Below, piece by piece: positions 53,385 to 62,580 of a stretch of 64,000 nt of DNA. This stretch comes from Thermoguttaceae bacterium (lineage in GTDB: Bacteria > Planctomycetota > Planctomycetia > Pirellulales > Thermoguttaceae), in contig JAFQXE010000028.1 in NCBI GenBank assembly GCA_017407125.1, positions 1 through 64,000 of the forward strand, read 5' to 3'. The notes below the pieces were generated by a model. It was not told where the DNA came from and ran no database searches. It saw only the letters and a program-made list of their open reading frames with translations. The position numbers and the translations under genes are program-made. How positions within the stretch are numbered: position 1 is the first letter of the stretch; the number at the start of each line of letters is the position of its first letter.

Positions 53385-54224
53385 TTTCGCGTACCCCATG
53401 ACCTTCATCCATTCGTAGACTCGGTTGAGCCAGTCGCCGACGTGGTTGTTTGTCGGGTTCGCTCCGAAGCCGTGATTGACTTTCGCGAAGATGTGCAGTT
53501 CCGCCGGAATGCCCATGCTCTTTAGTTTGCTATAGACCGCGACCGATCCCATAGAAGCGTAAACGTCGTCGTCGCCGTGAATAAAGCACATCGGCGGGGT
53601 GTTGGCGTCAAAAGCAAAATCATCTACCATCTTGGCGCCAACGCCTTTGTTCTTGTTGCCGCCGTCTGCGCCGTCGTCCAAAACATAAGCCGGATATACT
53701 GGAACGGCAAAGTTGACGTTGCACGGCGTCTTATCGAGGTCGTCAATCGGCTCGTAAGCGGGCGTCTGTGACGTCGTGGACGTCATGAGCGTCAAATGTC
53801 CGCCGGCGGAGAAACCCATCACGCCAATCTTTTCCGGGTTAATCTTCCATTCTTCCGCATGAGAGCGAACGAATCGAATAGCGCGCTGAGCGTCCTGCCA
53901 GGCGGCGCGGTGCTTTTCAACGCCAGGACGGCGCGGAACGCGATACCAAAGCACGACGACCGTCATGCCTTTGTCGTTAAAATACTTGGCGATTTTCGTT
54001 CCTTCGTGGTCTTTCGCCAATCCGTAATACCCGCCGCCGGGGAACACGACCAGACACGAGTCGGTCGTTTTGGTTTCCGGCTGGTACAGCAGCAGAGTCG
54101 GGTTAGTTGTGGCGTCCTTTTCGCCCGGAGCCGCTTCCGGCCAGATGGAAAACGTTTCCTGCGCCGAGCAGACCGAAGCCGCCGACAAAATCAAAGCAGC
54201 AATACAAAGTAAAAGTCGTTTCAT
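53382..54224 (-). CDS. Secreted alpha/beta-hydrolase, carbohydrate-esterase-like, paralogue 3
   Basis: The 280-residue protein has a signal peptide (LLLCIAALILSAASVCSA). The alpha/beta-hydrolase triad is visible: oxyanion HGGG-like FPGGGYYGLA near 80, nucleophile Ser in MGFSAGGHL near 144, Asp in FIHGDDDVYAS near 222, and His in VNHGFGANP near 256. It belongs to the BD-FAE/acetylxylan-esterase-like group often placed beside hemicellulases. Substrates are probably acetyl or feruloyl esters of plant polysaccharides (inference, supported by the GH51 gene in the same window). It is the last of three tandem paralogues on the minus strand; the gap to the second is 81 nt and filled by a heptanucleotide array. 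Confidence 0.92.
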   Translation of the reverse strand: MKRLLLCIAALILSAASVCSAQETFSIWPEAAPGEKDATTNPTLLLYQPETKTTDSCLVVFPGGGYYGLAKDHEGTKIAKYFNDKGMTVVVLWYRVPRRPGVEKHRAAWQDAQRAIRFVRSHAEEWKINPEKIGVMGFSAGGHLTLMTSTTSQTPAYEPIDDLDKTPCNVNFAVPVYPAYVLDDGADGGNKNKGVGAKMVDDFAFDANTPPMCFIHGDDDVYASMGSVAVYSKLKSMGIPAELHIFAKVNHGFGANPTNNHVGDWLNRVYEWMKVMGYAK

Positions 54225-54250
54225 TGATAGATCCTTTCTGTTAGGGAGCC

Positions 54251-54296
54251 GCTAGCTTCTAGCTCTTAGCTAATAGCTAGGAGCTAAAAGCTAAAC
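54251..54296. repeat. Heptanucleotide array F (GCTNNNN units)
   Basis: Six full units (GCTTCTA, GCTCTTA, GCTAATA, GCTAGGA, GCTAAAA and GCTAAAC) after a partial one, between esterase paralogues 3 and 2. Confidence 0.88.
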
Positions 54297-54305
54297 AATA
54301 ACTTA

Positions 54306-55130
54306 CTAATTAGCAAATTGCATGACCTTCATCCATTCATAGACCCGGTTGAGCCAGTCGCCAACGTGGTTGTCTGTCGGTTTCGCGCCGAATCCATGCC
54401 CGGTTTTGGCAAAGATGTGCAGTTCCGTCGGGATGCCCATGCTCTTGAGTTTGGCGTACACAACAGCAGACGCCATCGACGGGCAGACGTCATCGTCGCC
54501 GTGAATAAAGCACATCGGTGGCGTCTTGGCGTCAAAGGCAAACTCGTCGACAATCTTGGATTCGAGAGTATACCCTTTGTCGGTCCTTTCCAAAACGTAG
54601 GCAGGATAAACCGGGACGGCGAAGTTGACGTAACAGGGAACCTTGTCGAGGTCGTCAACCGGCTCGTAAGCAGGCGTCTGTGACGACGTCGAAACCATGA
54701 GCGTCAGATGCCCGCCGGCGGAGAATCCCAACACGCCGATCTTTTCCGGGTTTATCTTCCACTCGTCTGCATGAGAGCGTACGAATCGAACGGCGCGTTG
54801 AGCGTCCTGCCATGCAACGCGGTGCTTTTCCAAGCCTTCTCGGCGCGGAATGCGATACCACAGCACAGCAACCGTCATGCCTTTGCTGTTAAAATACTTG
54901 GCGATTATGTCCCCCTCGTGGTCTTTCGCCAGATGGTTATACCCGCCGCCGGGGAACACGATCAGACACGCGTCCATCGTCTTGTTTTCCGGCTGATACA
55001 ATAGCAGCGTCGGATTGGCGCTGACGTCCTTTTCGCCCGGCGCCGGTCCGTCCCAGATGGAAAACTGTTCCTGCGCCCACGCGGTAGATGTTAACCCTAA
55101 AATAACCAATAGTAATAAAATTCGTTTCAT
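54306..55130 (-). CDS. Secreted alpha/beta-hydrolase, carbohydrate-esterase-like, paralogue 2
   Basis: The 274-residue protein starts with a signal peptide (MKRILLLLVILGLTSTAWA) and is collinear with its two neighbours. The oxyanion segment is FPGGGYNHLA, nucleophile LGFSAGGHLTLM, acid FIHGDDDVCPS and base TGHGFGAKP. Compared with paralogue 3 the lid-side loop is shorter (VLERTDKGYTLESKIVDEF). All catalytic residues are kept, so the copy should be active. The divergence between copies is mostly in surface loops, which suggests specialisation for different ester substrates. It lies 92 nt downstream of paralogue 1. Confidence 0.92.
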   Translation of the reverse strand: MKRILLLLVILGLTSTAWAQEQFSIWDGPAPGEKDVSANPTLLLYQPENKTMDACLIVFPGGGYNHLAKDHEGDIIAKYFNSKGMTVAVLWYRIPRREGLEKHRVAWQDAQRAVRFVRSHADEWKINPEKIGVLGFSAGGHLTLMVSTSSQTPAYEPVDDLDKVPCYVNFAVPVYPAYVLERTDKGYTLESKIVDEFAFDAKTPPMCFIHGDDDVCPSMASAVVYAKLKSMGIPTELHIFAKTGHGFGAKPTDNHVGDWLNRVYEWMKVMQFAN

Positions 55131-55151
55131 TGCAGTTCCTTTCTGTTGGGA

Positions 55152-55222
55152 ATAGTGGTAAGTGGTAAGTGGTTAGTGGTAAGGGCTTTGCCTACTAACC
55201 ACTTAAAACTAACCACTTCTCA
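55152..55222. repeat. Heptanucleotide array G (AGTGGTN units and their complement)
   Basis: AGTGGTA, AGTGGTA, AGTGGTT and AGTGGTA are followed by a short spacer and the complementary words ACCACTT, ACTAACC and ACCACTT. The array can therefore fold back on itself. It lies between esterase paralogues 2 and 1. Confidence 0.85.
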
Positions 55223-56062
55223 CTAATTGACGTACCCCATCACTCTCATCCACTCATACGCTCGGTTGAACCAGTCGCCGATGTGATTTCCTTTCGCCAG
55301 ACCGCCGAACGCATGTCCGACTTTGGCGTAGACGTGGACTTCCGCCGGGATTCCCATGCTCTTGAGTTTGCTGTAAACGGCGATAGAGTTCATCGAAGAC
55401 CAGCCGTCCGCGTCGCCGTGAATAAAGCACATCGGCGGGGTCTTGGCGTCAAAGGCAAACTCCGGCATGAGCTTCGCGCCAACGCCCTTGTTGACGTTAT
55501 GCTGTTCCGCGCCATCGTCTAAAACGTAAGCGGGATAGACGGGAACAGCGAAATTAACGTGACACGGAACCTTGTCGAGGTCGTCAACCGGCTCGTAAGC
55601 GGGCGTCTGAGACGTCGTCGAAACCATGAGCGACAAATGCCCGCCGGCGGAGAACCCCATCACGCCGATCTTTTCCGGGTTTATCTTCCATTCCTCCGCA
55701 TGAGCGCGAACAAACCGGACAGCCCGCTGGGCGTCCTGCCACGCGACTCGGTATTTCTCCATCCCGGGACGCCGCGGGGTTCGATAAACCAGAATCGCAA
55801 CGGTCATGCCCTTGTCGACAAAATACTTCGCCGTCGGGGTTCCTTCAATGCTCACCGCTACGCCGTTATAGCACCCGCCGGGACAGATAATCAGGCAGGC
55901 GTCGGTCGTCTTCTTTTCCGGCTGAAACAGCAGCAGCGTCGGGTTCTTGCTGACGTCCTTTTCTCCCGGAGCCGGCCCGTTCCAGATAGATAACTTTTCC
56001 TGCGCCGAGCAGACGGACGCCGTCAAAACCAGCGCGGCAACGCATAACAAAAGTCGTTTCAT
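55223..56062 (-). CDS. Secreted alpha/beta-hydrolase, carbohydrate-esterase-like, paralogue 1
   Basis: The ATG at 56062 is preferred (AAGGAA about 10 nt upstream, and the same MKRLLLC start as paralogue 3) over one seven codons earlier. It gives 279 residues with signal peptide (VAALVLTASVCSA). The oxyanion region differs from the other copies, CPGGCYNGVAVSIEG, but the nucleophile MGFSAGGHLSLM, acid FIHGDADGWSS and base VGHAFGGLA are present. The late loop carries DDGAEQHNVNKGVGAK as in paralogue 3. It is the first gene of the three-gene minus-strand cluster. The change of GGG to GGC in the oxyanion motif and D to A in the acid loop hint at altered specificity. Confidence 0.92.
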   Translation of the reverse strand: MKRLLLCVAALVLTASVCSAQEKLSIWNGPAPGEKDVSKNPTLLLFQPEKKTTDACLIICPGGCYNGVAVSIEGTPTAKYFVDKGMTVAILVYRTPRRPGMEKYRVAWQDAQRAVRFVRAHAEEWKINPEKIGVMGFSAGGHLSLMVSTTSQTPAYEPVDDLDKVPCHVNFAVPVYPAYVLDDGAEQHNVNKGVGAKLMPEFAFDAKTPPMCFIHGDADGWSSMNSIAVYSKLKSMGIPAEVHVYAKVGHAFGGLAKGNHIGDWFNRAYEWMRVMGYVN

Positions 56063-56169
56063 AAAATCTGTATTCCTTTCCATAATTTGAATTACAGGGC
56101 TTTACTATTCTCGCCAATTACTGATATTTTAATTCATTCAAGAATCAAATGGAATAGGGGGGGAGGGGG

Positions 56170-56204
56170 AATTAGCAATTTGCAATTAGCAATTATCAAT
56201 TGCG
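56170..56204. repeat. Heptanucleotide array H (AATTNNC units)
   Basis: Five units: AATTAGC, AATTTGC, AATTAGC, AATTATC and AATTGCG. It lies just upstream of the esterase cluster. Confidence 0.88.
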
Positions 56205-56269
56205 CTTCGCGATCCCCGTAGATTATCGTTTGCGGCGGAAGCCTCCAAGAATCTCTTTCGCAGAAAAGC

Positions 56270-56418
56270 CACTCTGTCCCGCTGGTTCGCGGACGTATCG
56301 TCCGCCGAAGCCTCGTTGTTCCGCGCGCGTACTGCGACGAAGCCAAAAACCTTTCTGGATCGCGGATAAAATCCGCAAAAGGCGAGCTTCGCTCGCGATC
56401 CGAGAAATACGTCCTCGT
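56270..56418. repeat. Dispersed repeat containing GCGGATAAAATCCGC, copy 2
   Basis: Inverted relative to 46694-46796, with an identical 35-bp block at 56346-56380. It also contains hairpins GCGGACG-TAT-CGTCCGC and CGAGC-TTC-GCTCG. No gene is apparent in 56063-56660 besides this, array H and promoter DNA. Confidence 0.75.
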
Positions 56419-56524
56419 TCCTCAGATGGAACTTTATCTATATTCTCCACCTTTATTATCTTTGCACACCAGCAAATCCCCCCAGAACCCTCTCAAAAAA
56501 TCTGCAAAAATTTTTTAAAATTTC

Positions 56525-56552
56525 TTGACATCTGCCATTTTTTGATTACAAT
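56525..56552 (+). promoter_or_regulatory. Promoter of the 56.7-kb PEP-CTERM gene
   Basis: A consensus TTGACA, a 16-nt spacer and TACAAT. The leader to the ATG is about 100 nt and ends in GAGGAG, a strong ribosome site 7 nt before the start. Confidence 0.65.
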
Positions 56553-56660
56553 ATTAAATAACAAAGTATAGTATAAAGGTGTAATGTATACTTTTATACA
56601 TAAATCCATTTACATTTTTTTGAAACGTGATTTACGCTCTGACTATTCGAGGAGTTACAA

Positions 56661-59600
56661 ATGATCAGTTCCACTAAACGATATTATTTTGCTGCGATTT
56701 TGGGAACGGCAGCGCTGTTGACCGGGCTATGCGCGAACGCTTTTGCCGACGCGGATTCCATTTCCATTAACTTCGGTCCGCATTTTGGCGCGCCAACCGG
56801 CGGGACGCTGGGCGCGTATCCAGTCAATTGGTCGTACTGGAACAACGCGATTTCCGACTACAGCGGAATCAATGAATACACCGCGGCAGGCGCTACTCAA
56901 AACGCCTATAACAAAGCTGGAACGTTTACTTCCATGCTTAGCAGCAACGGATTCCAAACGCCAGTAACCGGTACGTGGAACAGCAAAAATACGTATCGCT
57001 ATAGCGCTACGCGTCCGTCGACAGACAACAACGCTATTCTTTACTATGGATACCTGGACGACGGCGACGCTGCCAATACTATAACAATGTCAGCGCCATA
57101 CTTCGCATACGATATATATTACTATCCAACGACAGACGGCAACAATTCTTTTCGCGCGGTGTCTATCGGCGGCAGCAATATTAATACTCTGGAATACGGC
57201 GGCAACGGAACAACGACAATCCCAACGAAAAACTATTGGGGAACGCCTGTTCATGCCGACATCGACGCGCTTACCGAGGGCGTCAACTACTTGAAAGTTT
57301 CCAGTACGTACTCAAACGTGTACGTTAGAAGTCTGGGTTCTGAAAACAGCCATCGAGCCAGCTACAGCGCTTTACAGATTGTCAACACGGCGGATTCGCA
57401 AGCGGTTGCCGTTACCGGCGACTTCACCTGGACGGATTCCGTCTGGACAAGCGACCTGACTGGCGAAACCGGTCAGACGCCCAACGCGTCCGGCGTTGGA
57501 TACCGTATTATTAATAACGGAACAGACGCGACCGTCAACTTGGGCGGTTCTACAGTAGACTTGGGCAAAGTCAAGCTCTTGGGAACCGGCAAACTTACGT
57601 TCGCTGACGGAACGGTTACTCTCGGCAAGACAGATTCGGTTTACAAATTCTCCGATTACGGCGGTCAGGTTGAACTGCCCTCAGTCGGGCAAATCGCCCC
57701 GCGAGGCGTTGTGTACTTCGATTCCAACGTAACGACGACCGATACAACCCAATCCGTATCCGCCATTCCCGGCGCGTATTTTGTCAACGGGTCAACCGTC
57801 TCGTTCGCCAAGGTCGAAGGCGGAGTTATTTCTGCTGTCACGCCGGAATACGTTGCTGCGCCGACAGACGGCATGGATCTGAACGTATCAACAAAAATTA
57901 CTGACAACAACGATCGCACGCTCAATTCTATAACCAGCTCTACTGACTATGTAAACAGCAAAGCGTTGACCATTACCTCTGGTATGATGTATTTCAACAA
58001 CAAGAACCACTGGGTTCAGGGCGGCGGCACAATTACATCCGGATACCAAAACGCTGACGGCGATAACGACTTGTACATCTACGGTTTAGGGACAGCGACC
58101 GACATGAGAATTAATAACTCTATCATTGTCGACAATCCTGACAACCCTAACGGAAAGCTTAACCTGATTAAAACGGGATCTGGGTCTGTAGGTATAACAA
58201 TATACCCGTATAACTCAAACAGTTCAAATACGTATTCCGGTAAAACTGTCGTACTGGAAGGAACGCTTTTCTTTGGAGGGAAAATCACGTCAACAGATTT
58301 CTACGTCGCGCCCGGCGCCCGTCTCCATTTCGGCTCGTTAAGCAACGGCGGCAAAAACGACTACGGCGACATTGACTTCACCGCAACGTCGCTGTCCGGC
58401 TACGGACGCATTGAAATCGGTCACAGCACAACCAAAGGCTCGCTGACGCTTAACAACGTCGTCAACGACGGTTCCTGCTTCGACACGGTCTACGCCTACG
58501 GCAAGGCGTTTACGCTCAATAATTCCCAATTCCATACGCAGTGGCTGCACAGCACAACCAACATCACGCTCAACGGGAATTCAGAATACTACTCCAACGA
58601 ATTCTGGGCGCGAGGCGCAAGCGTTCTGACCATCAACGACAACTCCACCTTTACCGCAACAACCATCTTCCAGCTGGGAACTGGCGCTGCCGGCGCAGCA
58701 GAAGGCACGGTTGCTAAAGCGGTTCAAAACGGCGGTACAGTCAATCTCGGCAACCTGGGTATTGGACACTATGGAAACTACAACGCTTCGTACGAAATGA
58801 AAGGCGGCGTTCTGAACGTTGGCGACTCTGTTACAATGAACGGAGCCAACGAATTTAAGGACATCTGGCTTTCCGTAACCAGCAGCGGAACGTTCCTGCA
58901 TGAAGGCGGCACGGTCAACGCCGGTGGCATCGACCTGAAAACCCGCGACGTCAACGACATGGTCGGTACGTACACCATGACAGGCGGAACGCTCAATTTG
59001 GGCAAACGCGGATTCTATCGCAACGTTGCCGGGAACTATGTCATCAAACTGGAAGGCGGCACGATTACCTCCGGGTCAGCCGACCTGCCGGACAGTCAGC
59101 GCGGAGACTGGTCAAGCGCTCTTGACGCTACTCTGACTGGTACAAAGACCGGCGATACTGACACCCGCGTTACATTCGCCCCGGCTGCCGACTCGACGAT
59201 TACCTGGACAGGAGTTCTCTCTGGAGAAGGCGGTCTGATTTACGATGGCGCAGGCTCCATGACAATTCAAGCCGGCGACGCTGGCAACACATATACCGGC
59301 GGAACGCTGGTCAAGTCCGGCACGCTGTATTTGAAAGGCAACAACAAGGGATACAGCACAGTCGGAACTGGCGAAGTCGTGATTGAATCCGGCGCGAAAA
59401 TCGTTGGGCAGTCGTCCAACGTTTTCGGAAGCCGAACCATCGCAGACGGCAACGTTCCAGACGTTACTATCAACGGCGGAGATCTCGAATTCAACGGTTA
59501 TCTCCACGTCAACAACATGACGCTCAACGGCGGCAAGATTACCAATACAAACAACTCTCCGGACTACGCCGGTTTGGACTTCTACGATCGCAATGCGACA

Positions 59601-61244
59601 ATGACTGTAACAGCCGACACAACCATCAGCTCGAAGATTATCAACTCTTCAACGCTCACTATCGACGTTGCTGAAGGAAAAACGCTCTCGCTTGACAGCC
59701 CGCTGAGAAATGCGTCTGGCGCAACGTGCGAGTTCCTCAAAACCGGCAAAGGCGACATCTCCACCACCAACTGGTTTGGCGCCGGCGCAACCCTCACGAT
59801 TGACGAAGGGTCGGTTATTCTGCCCACCAACTTCGGGAACGGAAACCGAATTGCGGGTACCATGACGATCAACGAAAACGGTACGCTTGTCAGCAACGCC
59901 AAAGATTCAATCGGATACAGTACAAACGCTGGCGTTTACAACATCGTCGGCGGAACGTGGCTGAAGATGGACGGCAACAACGAAACGCTCGGCAACAAGA
60001 CGTTCAACTTCACCGGCGGAAAGATTACCTCTGCGTACACAGACGCTAACGGAAACGCTGTCGATAACAACGGCACGTTTGACATTTACAAAACAAAGAC
60101 CACGTTCAACTCCTTCGCGGCTGAAGGCGCCACGGCAGACAATCCCACCGTTGCCACGGTTGACGTTCGCATCTGCCTCCGCAACGACGAACCCTTTGCC
60201 ATCACCGCGGCAGAAAACTCCAAGCTGGTCTTCAACAAGGAAATCTTGAACGGCGGTTCTGGCGTTTATTCCCTTACGGTAAACGGCGACGGCGTTGTCG
60301 AATTCCGCGCCGCCAACACCTACACCGGCGGAACGACAATCAACTCTGGAACGCTGTTACTGACGGAAAACGGAACCTTGGGAACCGGGGCGATTGCACT
60401 TAACGGCGGAGCGCTCGAAATTGGTTACGATACAGATACGACGTTCACCAAAGATATTACCGGAACAGGTACGCTTGCAAAATCCGGGGCGGGTACGCTT
60501 ACCATTTCTGACGCCAAATCCTTTGCTGGAAACACGGCAGTCAAACAAGGCAAACTGCTCGTTACCGGCGCAGGTACGCTTGGAACGGTACCGGGCGACA
60601 TTACTATTGCCGAAGGCGCGGAACTGGAATTCGCAGTTGACGAAGGCGACGTTAAGAAAACCGGCGCGGTTTCCGGACAAGGTTCTGTCCTGAAAACCGG
60701 CAAAGGTACGTTGCAAATCGACAACAGCGCCTACAACGAAGGTTATGACGACGTTCAGTTCGGTACGATTACCGCTCAAGACGGTCGTTTGGACGCCAAA
60801 GGCGTATACGAAGGAACCTTCGTCATTGACGCCCCGGCGATCTTCTCGCCCGGCAACTCCATCGGCACGTTAAAGACGGACGTCTTCCAGCTCAACGCCG
60901 GCGCAACGTTGTTGATGGAACAGGACGCCTCCGGCATGGACAAGCTCATTGCCAACACATTTATTATTGACGACGACGCGATTATCGAATTTGCGCTGAC
61001 TTCCGCTCAGCCTGGCGCAACGTACGAAATCTTCAACGATCCGGAAGGCTTGGATGGTCAGTACGCAGACGTCAACTATTGGACTTCGTTCCTGTCGCCT
61101 GCCGACGCTTATTACTGGAACCTGACAGTTGACGGCTATTCCGTCTTCGCATCGGTAGACGCCAACGCCGTTCCGGAACCGTCCACCTGGGCGCTGCTGG
61201 CGCTCGGCGCGCTTGGACTGCTGTACTGGCGTAAACGAAAGTAA
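56661..61244 (+). CDS. Giant PEP-CTERM surface protein with autotransporter-type beta repeats
   Basis: The 1527-residue protein begins with a signal peptide (FAAILGTAALLTGLCANAFA) and a distinct N-terminal domain (about 30-230, with SISINFGPHFGAPTGG and repeated Trp/Tyr segments). A long beta-repeat body follows: DNSTFTATTIFQLG, GGTVNLGNLGIGHYG, LSGEGGLIYDGAGSMTI, FRAANTYTGGTTINSGTLLL and LAKSGAGTLTISDAKSFAG. The C-terminal module (GRLDAKGVYEGTF, FSPGNSIGTLKTDVF, LLMEQDASGMDKL) and VPEPSTWALLALGALGLLYWRKRK finish the protein. Its last 400 residues share modules with the 31.4-kb protein, pointing to recombination among paralogues. It is expected on the cell surface or in the matrix, dependent on an exosortase encoded elsewhere. 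Confidence 0.93.
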   Translation: MISSTKRYYFAAILGTAALLTGLCANAFADADSISINFGPHFGAPTGGTLGAYPVNWSYWNNAISDYSGINEYTAAGATQNAYNKAGTFTSMLSSNGFQTPVTGTWNSKNTYRYSATRPSTDNNAILYYGYLDDGDAANTITMSAPYFAYDIYYYPTTDGNNSFRAVSIGGSNINTLEYGGNGTTTIPTKNYWGTPVHADIDALTEGVNYLKVSSTYSNVYVRSLGSENSHRASYSALQIVNTADSQAVAVTGDFTWTDSVWTSDLTGETGQTPNASGVGYRIINNGTDATVNLGGSTVDLGKVKLLGTGKLTFADGTVTLGKTDSVYKFSDYGGQVELPSVGQIAPRGVVYFDSNVTTTDTTQSVSAIPGAYFVNGSTVSFAKVEGGVISAVTPEYVAAPTDGMDLNVSTKITDNNDRTLNSITSSTDYVNSKALTITSGMMYFNNKNHWVQGGGTITSGYQNADGDNDLYIYGLGTATDMRINNSIIVDNPDNPNGKLNLIKTGSGSVGITIYPYNSNSSNTYSGKTVVLEGTLFFGGKITSTDFYVAPGARLHFGSLSNGGKNDYGDIDFTATSLSGYGRIEIGHSTTKGSLTLNNVVNDGSCFDTVYAYGKAFTLNNSQFHTQWLHSTTNITLNGNSEYYSNEFWARGASVLTINDNSTFTATTIFQLGTGAAGAAEGTVAKAVQNGGTVNLGNLGIGHYGNYNASYEMKGGVLNVGDSVTMNGANEFKDIWLSVTSSGTFLHEGGTVNAGGIDLKTRDVNDMVGTYTMTGGTLNLGKRGFYRNVAGNYVIKLEGGTITSGSADLPDSQRGDWSSALDATLTGTKTGDTDTRVTFAPAADSTITWTGVLSGEGGLIYDGAGSMTIQAGDAGNTYTGGTLVKSGTLYLKGNNKGYSTVGTGEVVIESGAKIVGQSSNVFGSRTIADGNVPDVTINGGDLEFNGYLHVNNMTLNGGKITNTNNSPDYAGLDFYDRNATMTVTADTTISSKIINSSTLTIDVAEGKTLSLDSPLRNASGATCEFLKTGKGDISTTNWFGAGATLTIDEGSVILPTNFGNGNRIAGTMTINENGTLVSNAKDSIGYSTNAGVYNIVGGTWLKMDGNNETLGNKTFNFTGGKITSAYTDANGNAVDNNGTFDIYKTKTTFNSFAAEGATADNPTVATVDVRICLRNDEPFAITAAENSKLVFNKEILNGGSGVYSLTVNGDGVVEFRAANTYTGGTTINSGTLLLTENGTLGTGAIALNGGALEIGYDTDTTFTKDITGTGTLAKSGAGTLTISDAKSFAGNTAVKQGKLLVTGAGTLGTVPGDITIAEGAELEFAVDEGDVKKTGAVSGQGSVLKTGKGTLQIDNSAYNEGYDDVQFGTITAQDGRLDAKGVYEGTFVIDAPAIFSPGNSIGTLKTDVFQLNAGATLLMEQDASGMDKLIANTFIIDDDAIIEFALTSAQPGATYEIFNDPEGLDGQYADVNYWTSFLSPADAYYWNLTVDGYSVFASVDANAVPEPSTWALLALGALGLLYWRKRK

Positions 61245-61259
61245 TAAATGTAACATTTT

Positions 61260-61408
61260 CGGAGTGCGAGAGTGAAGCGTCAGCGGAACTCTCGCTTTTT
61301 TTATAAATCGAATCGTTCAAAATGGCGAGCGCAGCTCGCTACAGAAGAACAAATCTCTTGACGGCAAGCCGTCAAGTACGAAAGCGGGAGCTATGCTCCC
61401 GCACTCCG
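61260..61408. repeat. Palindromic terminator cassette 4
   Basis: Bounded by CGGAGTGCG and CGCACTCCG. The opening stem GCGAGAGT/ACTCTCGC with seven T residues (61266-61302) terminates the PEP-CTERM gene. TTGACGGC-AA-GCCGTCAA and GCGGGAGC-TAT-GCTCCCGC close it. Confidence 0.82.
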
Positions 61409-61435
61409 AAAAAATTCCCCGTTATAATTTCTACT

Positions 61436-62566
61436 ATGCACACACACATCGACTTCATGAATCTGGCGTTGACGCTGGCGCGGCGAGGGCAGGGCGACGT
61501 CGAGCCGAATCCGATGGTCGGGGCGGTAATCGTTCGCGACGGGATCGTTCTTGGTCAGGGCTGGCACAAAAAGTTCGGCGGGCCGCACGCGGAAATTGAG
61601 GCGTTTCTCGACGCGAAACGCAACGGCGCGGACGTCCGCGGGGCGGAAATGTACGTTACGCTCGAACCGTGCTGTCATTACGGCAAAACCCCGCCGTGCG
61701 CCAAGGCGATTATCGAGTCGGGCGTCGCCAAGGTCTATATCGCCATGCGCGACCCGAACCCGAAAGTCGACGGCGGCGGCATGAAAATGCTGACCGACGC
61801 TGGAATTGAAGTCGTTGCTGGAATCTGTCAGCAGGACGCCCAAACGCTCAACCAGCCGTTTGTGAAGTACATTACCCGGCGCCGTCCGTGGGTTATCGCC
61901 AAATGGGCGCAGACGCTCGACGGGAAAATCGCCGCCCGGGACGGCTCGTCACAGTGGATTTCCAACGAATCGTCCCGCGCCGTCGTCCATGAACTTCGCA
62001 GCCGCGTCGACGCCGTTATTGTCGGGGCGGGAACGTTCTTTCACGACAACCCGACGCTCACCGCCCGGCTTCCAGAAGGGCGCGAGCCTCACCGCAAAGC
62101 CGTCCGAGTCGTTTTCGGTCTGCACAAATCGACCCGGCAGGAAATGGAATCGTTCTTCCGACAGTCTAACTTATTCAAAACGCAAGCTCTCGCCCCGGTT
62201 TGGCTGACGTGGGACGACGGCGAGATTACCGACCCGTTTACCAGCGCTGTCCTGTCCGAATCTTTAGAAGCCCCGTCTTTCCCAGCGCGGTTCAACCGTC
62301 TATTAGAACGCCTTGCCGACTCCGGCGCGACGAACGTTCTGATCGAGGGCGGCGGACGTCTGCTCGGATCGCTGCTGGACGCCGATCTCATCGACGAAGT
62401 CCATGCGTTTATCGCCCCGCAGCTTTTATGCGGCGGCGCCGACGCCGTTTCTCCCCTCATGGGCTTGGGCGCATCGTCCATGTCCCAGGCTAAAAAACTC
62501 GTCGGAATTAAAACCCAGCTTCTCGACGGAGACGTGTACGTGCAGGGACGAATTAGCAATGAGTAA
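61436..62566 (+). CDS. ribD: RibD, riboflavin deaminase/reductase
   Basis: The 376-residue bifunctional enzyme deaminates the pyrimidinone precursor and reduces its ribosyl side chain, steps two and three of riboflavin synthesis. The start at ATG 61436 gives the usual N-terminus (MHTHIDFMNLALTLARRGQGDVEPNPMVGAV). Zinc ligands are in GGPHAEIEAF near 53 and LEPCCHYGKTPPC near 78-87. The reductase domain from about 150 shows WAQTLDGKIAARDGSSQWIS, the NADPH/substrate loop GAGTFFHDNPTLTAR near 197, and LIEGGGRLLGSLL near 305. A TATAAT lies only 8 nt before the ATG and no Shine-Dalgarno is present, so the mRNA may be leaderless. No other rib gene adjoins. Confidence 0.95.
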   Translation: MHTHIDFMNLALTLARRGQGDVEPNPMVGAVIVRDGIVLGQGWHKKFGGPHAEIEAFLDAKRNGADVRGAEMYVTLEPCCHYGKTPPCAKAIIESGVAKVYIAMRDPNPKVDGGGMKMLTDAGIEVVAGICQQDAQTLNQPFVKYITRRRPWVIAKWAQTLDGKIAARDGSSQWISNESSRAVVHELRSRVDAVIVGAGTFFHDNPTLTARLPEGREPHRKAVRVVFGLHKSTRQEMESFFRQSNLFKTQALAPVWLTWDDGEITDPFTSAVLSESLEAPSFPARFNRLLERLADSGATNVLIEGGGRLLGSLLDADLIDEVHAFIAPQLLCGGADAVSPLMGLGASSMSQAKKLVGIKTQLLDGDVYVQGRISNE

Positions 62567-62580
62567 GCGTGACATTTTTT

